From an uncultured Bacilli bacterium (lineage in GTDB: Bacteria > Bacillota_I > Bacilli_A > RF39 > UBA660), in assembly GCA_947632375.1 (NCBI GenBank), contig CANRPF010000015.1:1-36757 (forward strand): DNA of 36,757 bases. The letters run 5' to 3'. The notes beneath the pieces are model-generated. The model saw only the letters and a program-made list of their open reading frames with translations. It was not told the DNA's origin and did not search any database. The position numbers were made by a program, and so were the translations under genes. This document shows, piece after piece, positions 14,708 through 23,234 of the stretch. Within the stretch, counting starts at the first letter, position 1. Every line of letters starts with the position of its first letter.

Positions 14708-16553
14708 AAAAGGTAAAAAACATACTCTTTTACGTTTATTAAAATATATTACTTCGAGATTTAAAAAACAATTAGCAATTATTATTATAGCGATTATTGT
14801 TAGTTCAATTTGTCATGTATATGGACAGCTATTTTTACAAAAGTTAATTGATGAATATATTACACCATTAATTGGTGTAGTAAATCCTATATATACTTCT
14901 TTATTTAAAGCAATTGGATTTATGGCATTAATTTATGCGATTGGTGTTTTTACAACATGGTTATATTCAAGATTAACAGTAAATGTTAGTCAAGGTGTAC
15001 TAAAACAAATTCGTGATGATATGTTTGAACACATGGAAACACTACCAATTCGTTATTTTGATGATAATAATCATGGTGATATTATGAGTTATTATATTAA
15101 TGATACAGATGCTTTAAGAGAAATGATTTCTCAAAGTATTCCAAACTGTGTATCTAATGGAGTATTAATTTTAGCATCTTTTATATCTATGTTAACATTA
15201 AATGTATATTTAACTATGATGATAGTTTTTGGTGTTAGTATTATGCTAATTATAGCAAGATATATTGGTAAAAAATCAGCTACTTATTTTATTGCAAGAC
15301 AAAAGACAGTAGCTAAAGTAAATGCTTATATAGAAGAAATGATAGACGGTCAAAAAGTAATCCAAGTGTTTACTCATGAAGAAGAATCAAAAAAGAATTT
15401 TGATAAATTAAATGATGAATTATATGAAAATACAAAAAATGCTAATATATATGCTAATATCATTATGCCAATTATGGGTAATATTGGGTATTTAGTATAT
15501 GTGGCGATTGCCATTTTTGGTGGATTTCTTGCTATTAAAACAACAACATTATCTGTAGGAGCAATTGCGTCTTTCTTACTATTAACAAGAGGATTTACAA
15601 TGCATATTAATCAATTATCACAACAATATAATTCAATTGCTTTAGCATTAGCAGGTGCAAATAGAATTTTTGAATTAATTGATGAAAAAAGTGAAGAAAA
15701 TGAAGGAAAAATTACTTTAGTAAATGCATTACGTAAAGAAGATGGAACTTTAATAGAATCAGATACTTATACAGGTATATGGGCTTGGAAAAATCCAAAA
15801 AGTAAAGAATTAATTCAATTAAAAGGAGATATACGATTTGATTTAGTAGATTTTTCTTATATAAAAGGAAAAAAAGTATTAGATAATATTAGTTTATATG
15901 CAAAACCAGGTCAAAAAATTGCTTTTGTTGGAGCTACAGGAGCAGGTAAAACAACTATAGCTAATTTAATTAATCGTTTCTATGATATTGAAGAAGGTAC
16001 TATTCTTTATGATGGTATTAATATTAAAGATATAAATAAAAATGATTTAAGAAAATCACTAGGTATGGTTTTGCAAGATGTTAATTTATTTACCGGAACA
16101 ATTATGGAAAACTTACGATATGGAAGTGAGACTGCTAGTGATGAAGATTGTATTGAAGCGGCAAAACTTGCAAATGCAGATAAATTTATAGAAAAATTAC
16201 CAAATGGTTATAATACAATTATTACAGATAATGGAGATAATTTATCTCAAGGACAACGTCAATTGCTAGCTATAGCAAGATGTGCAGTAAGTAATCCTCC
16301 TGTTATGATTTTAGATGAAGCAACGTCTAGTATCGATACTCGTACAGAAAAAGACGTTCAAGATGGAATGGATAAATTAATGGAAGGACGAACAGTATTT
16401 GTCATTGCACACCGATTATCTACCATTCGTAATGCAAAAGCAATTATAGTATTAGAAAATGGAAAAATAATTGAACGAGGAAATCATGAAGATTTGATAA
16501 AAGAAAAAGGAAAATATTATGAGCTTTATACAGGGGCTTTTGAACTTGAATAA
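14700..16553 (+). CDS. ABC exporter half-transporter, catalytic partner
   Basis: Second half of the heterodimeric exporter, 617 residues. Its ATP site is intact: Walker A GATGAGKTT, Walker B MILDEATSS with the catalytic Glu, switch His in VIAHRLST. Its signature is LSQGQ instead of LSGGQ, as in the TM288/BmrD type, where it completes the weak site. The membrane part has an insertion before the ATPase domain (about 340-380) typical of this subunit. The start is ATG 14700, overlapping the upstream stop as ATGAGTAA and lying eight bases behind AGGAAG; the GTG at 14691 overlaps that SD. The flavodoxin gene follows after 22 bases. Confidence 0.9.
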   Translation: MSKKGKKHTLLRLLKYITSRFKKQLAIIIIAIIVSSICHVYGQLFLQKLIDEYITPLIGVVNPIYTSLFKAIGFMALIYAIGVFTTWLYSRLTVNVSQGVLKQIRDDMFEHMETLPIRYFDDNNHGDIMSYYINDTDALREMISQSIPNCVSNGVLILASFISMLTLNVYLTMMIVFGVSIMLIIARYIGKKSATYFIARQKTVAKVNAYIEEMIDGQKVIQVFTHEEESKKNFDKLNDELYENTKNANIYANIIMPIMGNIGYLVYVAIAIFGGFLAIKTTTLSVGAIASFLLLTRGFTMHINQLSQQYNSIALALAGANRIFELIDEKSEENEGKITLVNALRKEDGTLIESDTYTGIWAWKNPKSKELIQLKGDIRFDLVDFSYIKGKKVLDNISLYAKPGQKIAFVGATGAGKTTIANLINRFYDIEEGTILYDGINIKDINKNDLRKSLGMVLQDVNLFTGTIMENLRYGSETASDEDCIEAAKLANADKFIEKLPNGYNTIITDNGDNLSQGQRQLLAIARCAVSNPPVMILDEATSSIDTRTEKDVQDGMDKLMEGRTVFVIAHRLSTIRNAKAIIVLENGKIIERGNHEDLIKEKGKYYELYTGAFELE

Positions 16554-16575
16554 ATTTAAGAAAGAAGGAGAAAAA

Positions 16576-17079
16576 ATGAGTGAATTAAAAAATAAAAAAA
16601 GTTTAGTTATTTATTTTTCAAGAGCAGATGAAAATTATAGTGTAGGTTATGTCGATAAAGGAAATACAGAATATATAGCTGAATATGTAAGGGATTTTAT
16701 TGGTGCTGATTTATTTAAAGTTGAACCATTAATACCATATAGTAAAGAATATAGTAAATGCATTGAAGAAGCAAAACAAAGAGTAGGAAATGCTCCTATC
16801 AAAAATAAAATAAATGATATATCTCAATATGAAGTTATTTATATTATGACACCAATATATTGGGGAAGTTATGCACCAGAAATAGGAACGGCAATAAAAG
16901 ACTTAGATTTTACAGGTAAAATCATAAGAATTGTAACAACTCATGAAGGTTCAGGATTAGCAAGAGTTGTAGAAGATATTAAAAAAATATGTATAGGTGC
17001 AAATATATTAAATGATAGCATCGCTATAAAAGGGACTGATTGCGCTACTGCACGAGATAAAATAGAAAATTGGATTTAA
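16576..17079 (+). CDS. Flavodoxin family protein
   Basis: Small FMN-binding electron carrier or quinone-reductase-like protein, 167 residues. The beta-alpha-beta fold is clear: KSLVIYFSRADENY then GNTEYIAEYV for the phosphate loop, YIMTPIYWGSYAPE for the 50s loop, and IVTTHEGSG for the 90s loop. It is closest to the Flavodoxin_4 type that lacks the classical TGNT tetrad. The chosen ATG lies five bases behind GAAGGAG; an in-frame ATG inside the ABC gene has no SD. It is probably the last gene of the exporter operon. No partner oxidoreductase is nearby. Confidence 0.85.
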   Translation: MSELKNKKSLVIYFSRADENYSVGYVDKGNTEYIAEYVRDFIGADLFKVEPLIPYSKEYSKCIEEAKQRVGNAPIKNKINDISQYEVIYIMTPIYWGSYAPEIGTAIKDLDFTGKIIRIVTTHEGSGLARVVEDIKKICIGANILNDSIAIKGTDCATARDKIENWI

Positions 17080-17131
17080 TAACATTTGCAAATAATAGAA
17101 ATAAAAGAACTTTACTATATAATATTCTACA

Positions 17132-17140
17132 TGTTATAAT
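17132..17140 (+). promoter_or_regulatory. Extended -10 promoter
   Basis: TGTTATAAT (17132-17140) with perfect -10 stands 28 bases before the start of the small membrane protein gene. Confidence 0.6.
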
Positions 17141-17167
17141 AAAGAAAAGAATATGGAGGTAATCATT

Positions 17168-17554
17168 GTGAGTAAGAAAATGTTTGGCTGCATGTTAATA
17201 GTTGTTTTCATTGTATCTATTATCGCTGTGGCATTATTTTTTAATAGAACGCCAAAAACACAAACTATAGAAGAAATTTTAAATATTAATTTAGATGATA
17301 TAGATTATATACAAATTAATGGAGAAAATGAATATCCTGTTGATGAATTTAAAAATATTTATAGAAATATTAAATTGAAAAAAGTTAATATGGAACATGG
17401 TAATTCAGCACAAATCTATTTTGAAGCTTATGATAAAAATAAAGAATTAATTTTTACTTTAATCGATATTGGAAATAATAATCTTATATATTTAAAAACA
17501 GGTACATTTGATACAGGAAAAGATAAAAAATACTTATATCAATTTGAAAGCTAA
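17168..17554 (+). CDS. Small single-pass membrane protein, unknown function
   Basis: Not recognised. The product (128 residues from the chosen GTG) has one N-terminal membrane helix (about 5-24) and an outside domain of about 100 residues that looks beta-rich, with EEILNINLDDIDYIQING near its start. A Cys at residue 8 lies in the helix, but there is no good lipobox. GTG 17168 lies seven bases behind GGAGGT; the ATG at 17153 overlaps this SD. It is monocistronic between its own promoter and terminator. The compact domain resembles small extracytoplasmic binding domains, but no family can be named. Confidence 0.7.
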   Translation: MSKKMFGCMLIVVFIVSIIAVALFFNRTPKTQTIEEILNINLDDIDYIQINGENEYPVDEFKNIYRNIKLKKVNMEHGNSAQIYFEAYDKNKELIFTLIDIGNNNLIYLKTGTFDTGKDKKYLYQFES

Positions 17555-17567
17555 AAAGCTTTTTTTA
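17547..17567 (+). terminator. Terminator
   Basis: AAAGCT (17547-17552) and AGCTTT (17557-17562) form a hairpin over the stop codon, followed by five T. Confidence 0.7.
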
Positions 17568-18062
17568 TTTTAAATTTTTTAATAAAGAGTTAAAACATTC
17601 TATATGTACTTCTTCATCTTCTATAATTCTTTTTAATAAATTTTTAATATATTTATCATCAATCATAGCAATATGTAATTTATAATTATTTATTGCTCTT
17701 TTTTCTATATTAATATTATCTATAAGTAGCTGTTTTATATTAATAGAATAATTAATAAAACTTGAATTCCAAAATACATTACCTTTATTAGTTATTGTTT
17801 TATACTTTGGATTAATTCCTAAAAGTTTTATAGTTTTTCCTAATAATGCTAAATGTTTCATTTCAACAATCGCTATTTCTTCAAGAGCTTTAGATATATA
17901 TGGATTAATTTTAAATAAATTAAAATTTTGATAAATATATTGCGTAATAGAAGATAACTCACTAGTAATACCTGTATAATCTTCTAATAATAATTTTGCA
18001 TAAAAAAAATTTTTCTTTTCTACATTTATATCTGGATATGGATTAAAAGATTTATAGTTCAT
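17565..18062 (-). CDS. Ferritin-like di-metal protein
   Basis: Four-helix-bundle protein of the ferritin-like/manganese-catalase superfamily, 165 residues from the chosen start. Metal-ligand patterns are present in pairs: Glu in LLEDYTGITSELSSI, EEIAIVEMKHLALLG (ExxH), NIEKRAINNYKLH, and EDEEVHIECF (ExxH). The N-terminal NPYPDI stretch is common in a rubrerythrin-like group of Firmicutes. It could bind a di-iron or di-manganese centre and remove peroxide or store metal, but no rubredoxin domain is present, so activity is uncertain. ATG 18062 has AGGTGAT six bases upstream; the longer frame from 18101 has no SD. A -10 TATAAT lies on the minus strand at 18087-18082. Confidence 0.8.
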   Translation of the reverse strand: MNYKSFNPYPDINVEKKNFFYAKLLLEDYTGITSELSSITQYIYQNFNLFKINPYISKALEEIAIVEMKHLALLGKTIKLLGINPKYKTITNKGNVFWNSSFINYSINIKQLLIDNINIEKRAINNYKLHIAMIDDKYIKNLLKRIIEDEEVHIECFNSLLKNLK

Positions 18063-18109
18063 AAATTTATCACCTAATAAAATTATAATAATAAATAACA
18101 AAATTATGA

Positions 18110-18138
18110 TTGAGATAAAGTTATAAATATGATATCAT
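18110..18138 (+). promoter_or_regulatory. Promoter of the surface-protein operon
   Basis: TTGAGA (18110-18115) and TATCAT (18133-18138), 17 bases apart, each one base from consensus. The transcript would have a leader of about 120 bases. TAGAGTA (18144-18150) and TACTCTA (18192-18198) could close a long hairpin at its 5' end. Confidence 0.5.
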
Positions 18139-18264
18139 TTTAATAGAGTAGTATAGGAACAAAATAGGCTAAAAGAAATAATTTGTTTTTTTACTCTAAT
18201 TTAGATAAAAAAAATAGAAAAGAGGTGTAAAAACTTACAAAAAATTATTTGAAAGGAGATTTTT

Positions 18265-19449
18265 ATGAATAAAAAGAACAATGATAAAACAAAAAAAATT
18301 ATGATTGCGTTAATATCAGTGATATTAATTATTCTAATTATAATGATCATTATAATGAAGTTGAACAAAAAATATGAAATATCATTTAATACAAATGGTG
18401 GAAATCAATTATCTTCTTTAGAAATAAATAAAGATGGTACGATAGTAAAACCAGAAGATCCTGTAAGAGATGGGTATAAGTTTGTTGGATGGTATTATGA
18501 AAATGAATTATTTGATTTTAATACAAAAGTAAACAAAGATATTACTTTAGAAGCAAGATGGGAAGAATTAACTGAAGGTTTTGAACTAGAAACTGATACA
18601 TTAAGTTTAGTTATAGGAAGTGAAGAAACAATAAAAGTTAAATCAGAAGTTTCTTCAGTTTATGAATATACTTCTAGTGATTCAAGTATAGCATCAGTTG
18701 ATAATTCTGGTAAAGTAAAAGCTCTAAAAGAAGGTACTGCAATTGTTACAGTTAAAAATAAAGATGGAGAAACTAGAACAGTAACTATTAAAGTTACTAA
18801 AAATGAAATAAAAGTTTCTAGCGTTAGTATAAAAGGACAAAGCAAAGTAACTGTAGGAAATAAAATAACTTTAAGTGCAGTTATTAATCCAAGTGATGCA
18901 ACTAATAAAAATGTTACTTGGACAAGCAGCAATAACAATATTGCAACAGTAGATAGTAATGGAGTAGTAAAAGGATTAAAAGAAGGTACAGTAACAATAA
19001 CTGTTAAAACTGAAGACGGAAATAAAACAGCTACATTAAAAATTAAAGTAGTCGCTAAAACAACAACAACTAAGAAAAATCCTACAACAACTAAAACAAC
19101 AACTAAGACAACAACAAAAGGAACAACTACAACCACTACTACTAAAACTACAACTACTTCAACTACAAAAACAACTACTTCTTCAACAACTAAAAAAGTA
19201 GATAAATATGTTATAACTTTGACTCCAATTAAACAAGCTGGAACAGGTGCTGTTGCACAATATGAAGTTAGTGTTACTATGAATAATGGTGCAGTAGAAT
19301 ACAAATCATTTAAAATAGATGGTATGAGTATATACTTTTATGGAGACGGCTTTATAGAAGCAAAGGCTTTAGAAAGTAAAACATCAAATAATGCAACTAT
19401 TTATTTTAAGGACGGAAGCCACGTTGAAGCAAGCGTTATAGTAAAATAG
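18265..19449 (+). CDS. Membrane-anchored surface protein with Flg_new and Big_2 domains
   Basis: Predicted cell-surface protein of 394 residues held by an N-terminal helix (about 11-31). In order: one Flg_new/InlB-type repeat (about 37-96, with GYKFVGWYYENELFDFNTKV), two Big_2 immunoglobulin-like domains (about 103-178 and 185-263, each ending in the GxVKxLKEGTxxxTVK pattern), a linker of about 48 residues made almost only of Thr with Lys and a few Ser (264-312), and a C-terminal domain of about 80 residues not recognised. The linker is a likely O-glycosylation or spacer region and is coded by ACA/ACT triplet runs. AAAGGAGA precedes the ATG. It forms an operon with the giant gene 13 bases downstream. 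Confidence 0.85.
   Translation: MNKKNNDKTKKIMIALISVILIILIIMIIIMKLNKKYEISFNTNGGNQLSSLEINKDGTIVKPEDPVRDGYKFVGWYYENELFDFNTKVNKDITLEARWEELTEGFELETDTLSLVIGSEETIKVKSEVSSVYEYTSSDSSIASVDNSGKVKALKEGTAIVTVKNKDGETRTVTIKVTKNEIKVSSVSIKGQSKVTVGNKITLSAVINPSDATNKNVTWTSSNNNIATVDSNGVVKGLKEGTVTITVKTEDGNKTATLKIKVVAKTTTTKKNPTTTKTTTKTTTKGTTTTTTTKTTTTSTTKTTTSSTTKKVDKYVITLTPIKQAGTGAVAQYEVSVTMNNGAVEYKSFKIDGMSIYFYGDGFIEAKALESKTSNNATIYFKDGSHVEASVIVK
19059..19195 (+). repeat. Thr-codon low-complexity tract
   Basis: A stretch built of ACA, ACT and ACC triplets broken by AAA and TCA codons encodes the Thr-rich linker of the surface protein. Such tracts can change length by slippage in steps of three. Confidence 0.75.
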
Positions 19450-19462
19450 AAAGGAATGAAAT

Positions 19463-22400
19463 ATGAAAAAATATAATAAATTAATAATAGTGTTATTAAT
19501 AGCTTTCTTTGTTTCAGTATTACCTACATCCGCTAAAACATTTACTGTGGATTCATTGGGTGCTGAACTAGAAAGTAAAGAAACTGAAAATAAAAGAATT
19601 AGATCAGCTTACATAATAGGTAATTATGTTTTTACATCACAACATGAATTAACAACACAAGATGTTATGTTGGCTGCTCGAAGTATAACACCTACAAATA
19701 ATGATGGAAAAACAGATTCAGATGCTATTTATGGTGAAATGGCAATATATTTGTTAGAAAGAACTAGAAATGAAGAAACCGGTGAAACAATAAGTTGGAA
19801 TATTAATACAGAAAATGTAGCTGGAACTTCTAAATTACCCGAAAGTTTTAAGATAGAATATATAGATTATGAATTTGTTAAAGATACTTACACTGTTACA
19901 TTTGAAGTTGATTCTTCTAAAGTAACTGCGGGTGAATCAAAAAGTATTGAAGTTAAAGAAAATACAAAAATTCCTGAAGAAGAAAAACCTAATGTAGTAG
20001 CTAAAGAAGGTTATAAATTCTTAGGATGGTATTTAGGTGAAGATGAATTTAGTTTTGAAACTAAAGTTAATACTGCTATGAAACTAGTTGCAAAATTTAA
20101 AGAAACAACCAAAGAAGTTTCTAGTCAAGAAGAATTAGAAGCAGCATTAAAAGATAAAGATATAGTAAAGATAACTTTAGGAAGCAATTTCAGTGTTAAT
20201 AAAGAAATTACAGTTGATAGAGCAGTAACAATAGAAGGTAAAACTCAAGATGTAACATTAACAGGACCAGGATCAGGAAATGTAATAAAAGTTAGTGGAA
20301 ATGATTCAATAGAAGTAACTTTTAAAAACCTTAAAATAACAGGAGGTACTTCTGCAATAACTGTTGGACCACAAGCTAAATTAACAGTTGAAAATATAGA
20401 TGTTTCAGGTAATACATCATTTGGAATTGAAGTACAAGGAACATTAACAGCAAATGGATTAACATATAGTAATGAAGCGTATGGTACACCTGCTGTAAAA
20501 GTTGAATCAGGCTATAAAGATTCTGCAAAGGTAACTATTGATGGTACTGAAAATGAAGTAAGTGAAAATGATGGTAAACAATTTTATTTAGAACAAGAAC
20601 ATTCTTATGAAACTTTCACTGTAACAATTAAACCTAATAATGATGAACCAGAACAAACTCAAACAGTAAAAAAAGGTGAACAAGCAAGCAAGCCAGAAGA
20701 TCCTGAAAAAGAAGGTTATAAATTTGAAGGTTGGTTTAAAGGTGATACTAAGTATGAATTTACAGAAAGTGTAACTGAGGATATAACAGTAGAAGCTAAA
20801 TGGAAAGCAACAACAGTAGAAGTTAGTGATGAAGAAAATTTAAAAAAAGCTTTACAAGATAAAGATATTGTTAAAATAATTATAAAAGAAAGTTTTCAAG
20901 TAGAAAGTGAAATTACTGTTGATAGAGCAGTAACAATAGAAGGTAAAGATTCAAATGTTACATTAACAGGAAAAGAATCAGGAAACGTAATAAAAGTTAA
21001 TGGAACTAGTGATAAAATTGAAGTAACATTCAAAAACTTTAAAATAACAGGTGGAGAATCTGCAATAACTGTTGGAGAAAACGCTAAATTAACAACAGAA
21101 AACATTGATGTTTCAGGTAATACATCATTTGGTATTAAAGTACAAGGTGAATTAGTAGTAACTGAAGGATTAACATATAGTGATGAAGTATATGGTAAAC
21201 CTGTTATAAAAGTAGAAAAAGAAGATGTAGACAAAGCTAAAGTTACAATTGAACCTCAATATGTTGCAACTGATGACGAAGGTAAACAATATTATTTAGA
21301 TGAAAAACATTCTTATCAAGAATTTACTGTAACTTTTAATCCTGATAATGATAGTGAAAAAACTACTCAAAAGGTTAAAAAAGGTGAGCGTGCAACAAAA
21401 CCAGAGCCAGATCCAGAAAAAGCAGGATTTGTATTTAAAGGATGGCAAAAAGATGGAGTAGATTATACTTTTGAAGATCCTGTTACAGCAGATATAGAAT
21501 TAAAAGCAAATTGGAAATCAACTACTAAAGAAGTTACTGATGAAAGCTCTTTAAATGAAGCATTAAGTGACTCTGACATAGAAAAAATCGTTATAAAACA
21601 ACCAATTACTTTAAAGAGTAAAGCAGTTGTTTCAAGAAATGTAACTATTGATGCTACTAATGAAGGTGGTAACTTTACTATTACAGGACCAGAAAGTGAA
21701 TGTATATTTGAAATTAATGACGATGTAGTTGCAACAATAAATAATATTAATTTAAAAAATGGAATATTTGGAATAAACTTAAAAGGTACTGTAAATGGAA
21801 GTAATATAACTTATGAAAGTGAAGAATATGGAAAACCTTTAATTAGTGTTGAAGATGATTATAAATCTAAAGCAAAAACAAATATTAATGCGACTATTGT
21901 AGAAAATAGAGATACTAATCAAAAACAATATTATTTAGATGCAAATCATTCACATTTATTCACAGTAACATTCTTATTTAGTTATGTTAAATATCCAAAG
22001 CAATATAAATATGGAGAAGAACTTGGTGTTATAGATTTATTTGATGAAAAAATGAATACTGATAATTTATATAAGTATGAATTAACTAAATGGACAGACA
22101 CTAAAGGTCAAGAATATCAAAGTACTTATAAAGTAACAGAAGATAATTTAACTTTAACTGCTCACTATACAAAGTCTTTAAAGGAAAATTTTAAAGAAGT
22201 TAAAATAACTGATGAAGCGAGTCATAATTCAGCTCTTGAAACTATAAAAAGTTATCTTCAAGATGAAGAAACTAGTGGAATAGTTATTGAAAGTTCATAT
22301 AAAAAAGAAGGAAACATAGTACCATTAGAAGTAGGTAATTTAGTAATTTCAAAAGACCTTACTTTAGGTGGTAATGAAGATACAATAATAAAGGGCACAA

Positions 22401-23209
22401 TTACTATAAATAATAATGCAAATGTATTAATCGAAGACTTACAAATTGTTGGAGATGGTAATGGAAATACTAGAACTAATAATGATAAAAGAGGAGATTA
22501 TACAATTATAGATGCATCTCAAGCTAAGAATTTAAAATTAGTTGGAAATAAAATAAGTAATGGTTCAGATAAAACAGCTTTCGCTGCTGTTAAATTCCCA
22601 GATGATCCAAACGAAAATCGATTATTAGTTGGCGGCAATAAATTTGACACTAATAAAATATATAATACATTAGAATTTGGACATACAACTGATTCTAGCA
22701 AAGGTGCAAAAGATATAATGATATTTGATAACGACTTTAATGGTACACCATCTCATAATCATATAAATATATATTCTTTAGGCGCTGATGCGAAAGTAAA
22801 AATTTGGATTAATGATTTTGCAGTATCAAGTAATGCAGTTAGATTATCAAATGCTAATGGAAATAGTGCAAATATTATAATTAATCAAAATGATGCATAT
22901 AGTACAGATGAAACAGAAGACAATAAATATGCAGGATTCTTATTATTACAAAATTATAATAATGAAGACGATTTTTCAAAATATAAAATTCAAGTAAGAG
23001 CAACTTATTTAGTTGAAGATGAACCAGGTCAAGCATATAAGAAGAGAACTAAATTTAATGATCATTCAGTAGATACTTATGGAAATAAATATCGTTTCGC
23101 TTATTATGCATCTAAGGATGGAAATACAGTAGGAAACAAAAATAGTGATGTTATTTCTTCTTCAGATAAGGAAGCTACAATACAATTTGTAGATGAAATA
23201 ACAGAATAA
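19463..23209 (+). CDS. Large secreted surface protein with tandem InlB/beta-helix modules
   Basis: Secreted protein of 1248 residues with a signal peptide (hydrophobic 6-20, likely cleavage after PTSA near 24). Modules pair a Flg_new/InlB-type repeat (GYKFLGW near 183, GYKFEGW near 418, GFVFKGW near 655) with a right-handed beta-helix segment that starts with TT.EVS.EE/L..AL.D.DI (about 217, 452, 690). Modules one and two are near-identical in places at DNA level, the third is diverged, and a fourth InlB-like stretch lies near 850-905. The last 340 residues form another beta-helical domain with NNN/NDN-type turns. No LPXTG, SLH or other anchor is seen at the C-terminus. The ATG lies behind AAAGGAATG. 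Likely an adhesin or glycan-binding protein; target unknown. Confidence 0.85.
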   Translation: MKKYNKLIIVLLIAFFVSVLPTSAKTFTVDSLGAELESKETENKRIRSAYIIGNYVFTSQHELTTQDVMLAARSITPTNNDGKTDSDAIYGEMAIYLLERTRNEETGETISWNINTENVAGTSKLPESFKIEYIDYEFVKDTYTVTFEVDSSKVTAGESKSIEVKENTKIPEEEKPNVVAKEGYKFLGWYLGEDEFSFETKVNTAMKLVAKFKETTKEVSSQEELEAALKDKDIVKITLGSNFSVNKEITVDRAVTIEGKTQDVTLTGPGSGNVIKVSGNDSIEVTFKNLKITGGTSAITVGPQAKLTVENIDVSGNTSFGIEVQGTLTANGLTYSNEAYGTPAVKVESGYKDSAKVTIDGTENEVSENDGKQFYLEQEHSYETFTVTIKPNNDEPEQTQTVKKGEQASKPEDPEKEGYKFEGWFKGDTKYEFTESVTEDITVEAKWKATTVEVSDEENLKKALQDKDIVKIIIKESFQVESEITVDRAVTIEGKDSNVTLTGKESGNVIKVNGTSDKIEVTFKNFKITGGESAITVGENAKLTTENIDVSGNTSFGIKVQGELVVTEGLTYSDEVYGKPVIKVEKEDVDKAKVTIEPQYVATDDEGKQYYLDEKHSYQEFTVTFNPDNDSEKTTQKVKKGERATKPEPDPEKAGFVFKGWQKDGVDYTFEDPVTADIELKANWKSTTKEVTDESSLNEALSDSDIEKIVIKQPITLKSKAVVSRNVTIDATNEGGNFTITGPESECIFEINDDVVATINNINLKNGIFGINLKGTVNGSNITYESEEYGKPLISVEDDYKSKAKTNINATIVENRDTNQKQYYLDANHSHLFTVTFLFSYVKYPKQYKYGEELGVIDLFDEKMNTDNLYKYELTKWTDTKGQEYQSTYKVTEDNLTLTAHYTKSLKENFKEVKITDEASHNSALETIKSYLQDEETSGIVIESSYKKEGNIVPLEVGNLVISKDLTLGGNEDTIIKGTITINNNANVLIEDLQIVGDGNGNTRTNNDKRGDYTIIDASQAKNLKLVGNKISNGSDKTAFAAVKFPDDPNENRLLVGGNKFDTNKIYNTLEFGHTTDSSKGAKDIMIFDNDFNGTPSHNHINIYSLGADAKVKIWINDFAVSSNAVRLSNANGNSANIIINQNDAYSTDETEDNKYAGFLLLQNYNNEDDFSKYKIQVRATYLVEDEPGQAYKKRTKFNDHSVDTYGNKYRFAYYASKDGNTVGNKNSDVISSSDKEATIQFVDEITE
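20100..21235 (+). repeat. Tandem 0.7-kb duplication inside the surface-protein gene
   Basis: The sequence GATAGAGCAGTAACAATAG occurs at 20216 and again at 20921, 705 bases apart; GATGTTTCAGGTAATACATC occurs at 20399 and 21107, 708 bases apart. Surrounding codons align throughout, showing an in-frame duplication of one InlB/beta-helix module with a one-codon difference. Confidence 0.8.
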
Positions 23210-23210
23210 T

Positions 23211-23234
23211 AAAAAGAGCTTTAAGCTCTTTTTT
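23211..23234. terminator. Bidirectional terminator between the surface-protein gene and asnB
   Basis: AAAAAGAGCT (23211-23220) pairs perfectly with AGCTCTTTTT (23224-23233), loop TTA. T runs follow on both strands, and the asnB stop codon is the loop. Confidence 0.85.

Noticed and set aside
18660-19304. 214-codon minus-strand frame rich in Val
   Set aside because: It is the complement of the Thr-coded stalk and Big_2 domains; low-complexity mirror with no SD.
20100-21235. CRISPR-like or insertion-sequence repeat
   Set aside because: The repeats are coding, in frame, long-period and without spacers, inverted ends or transposase.
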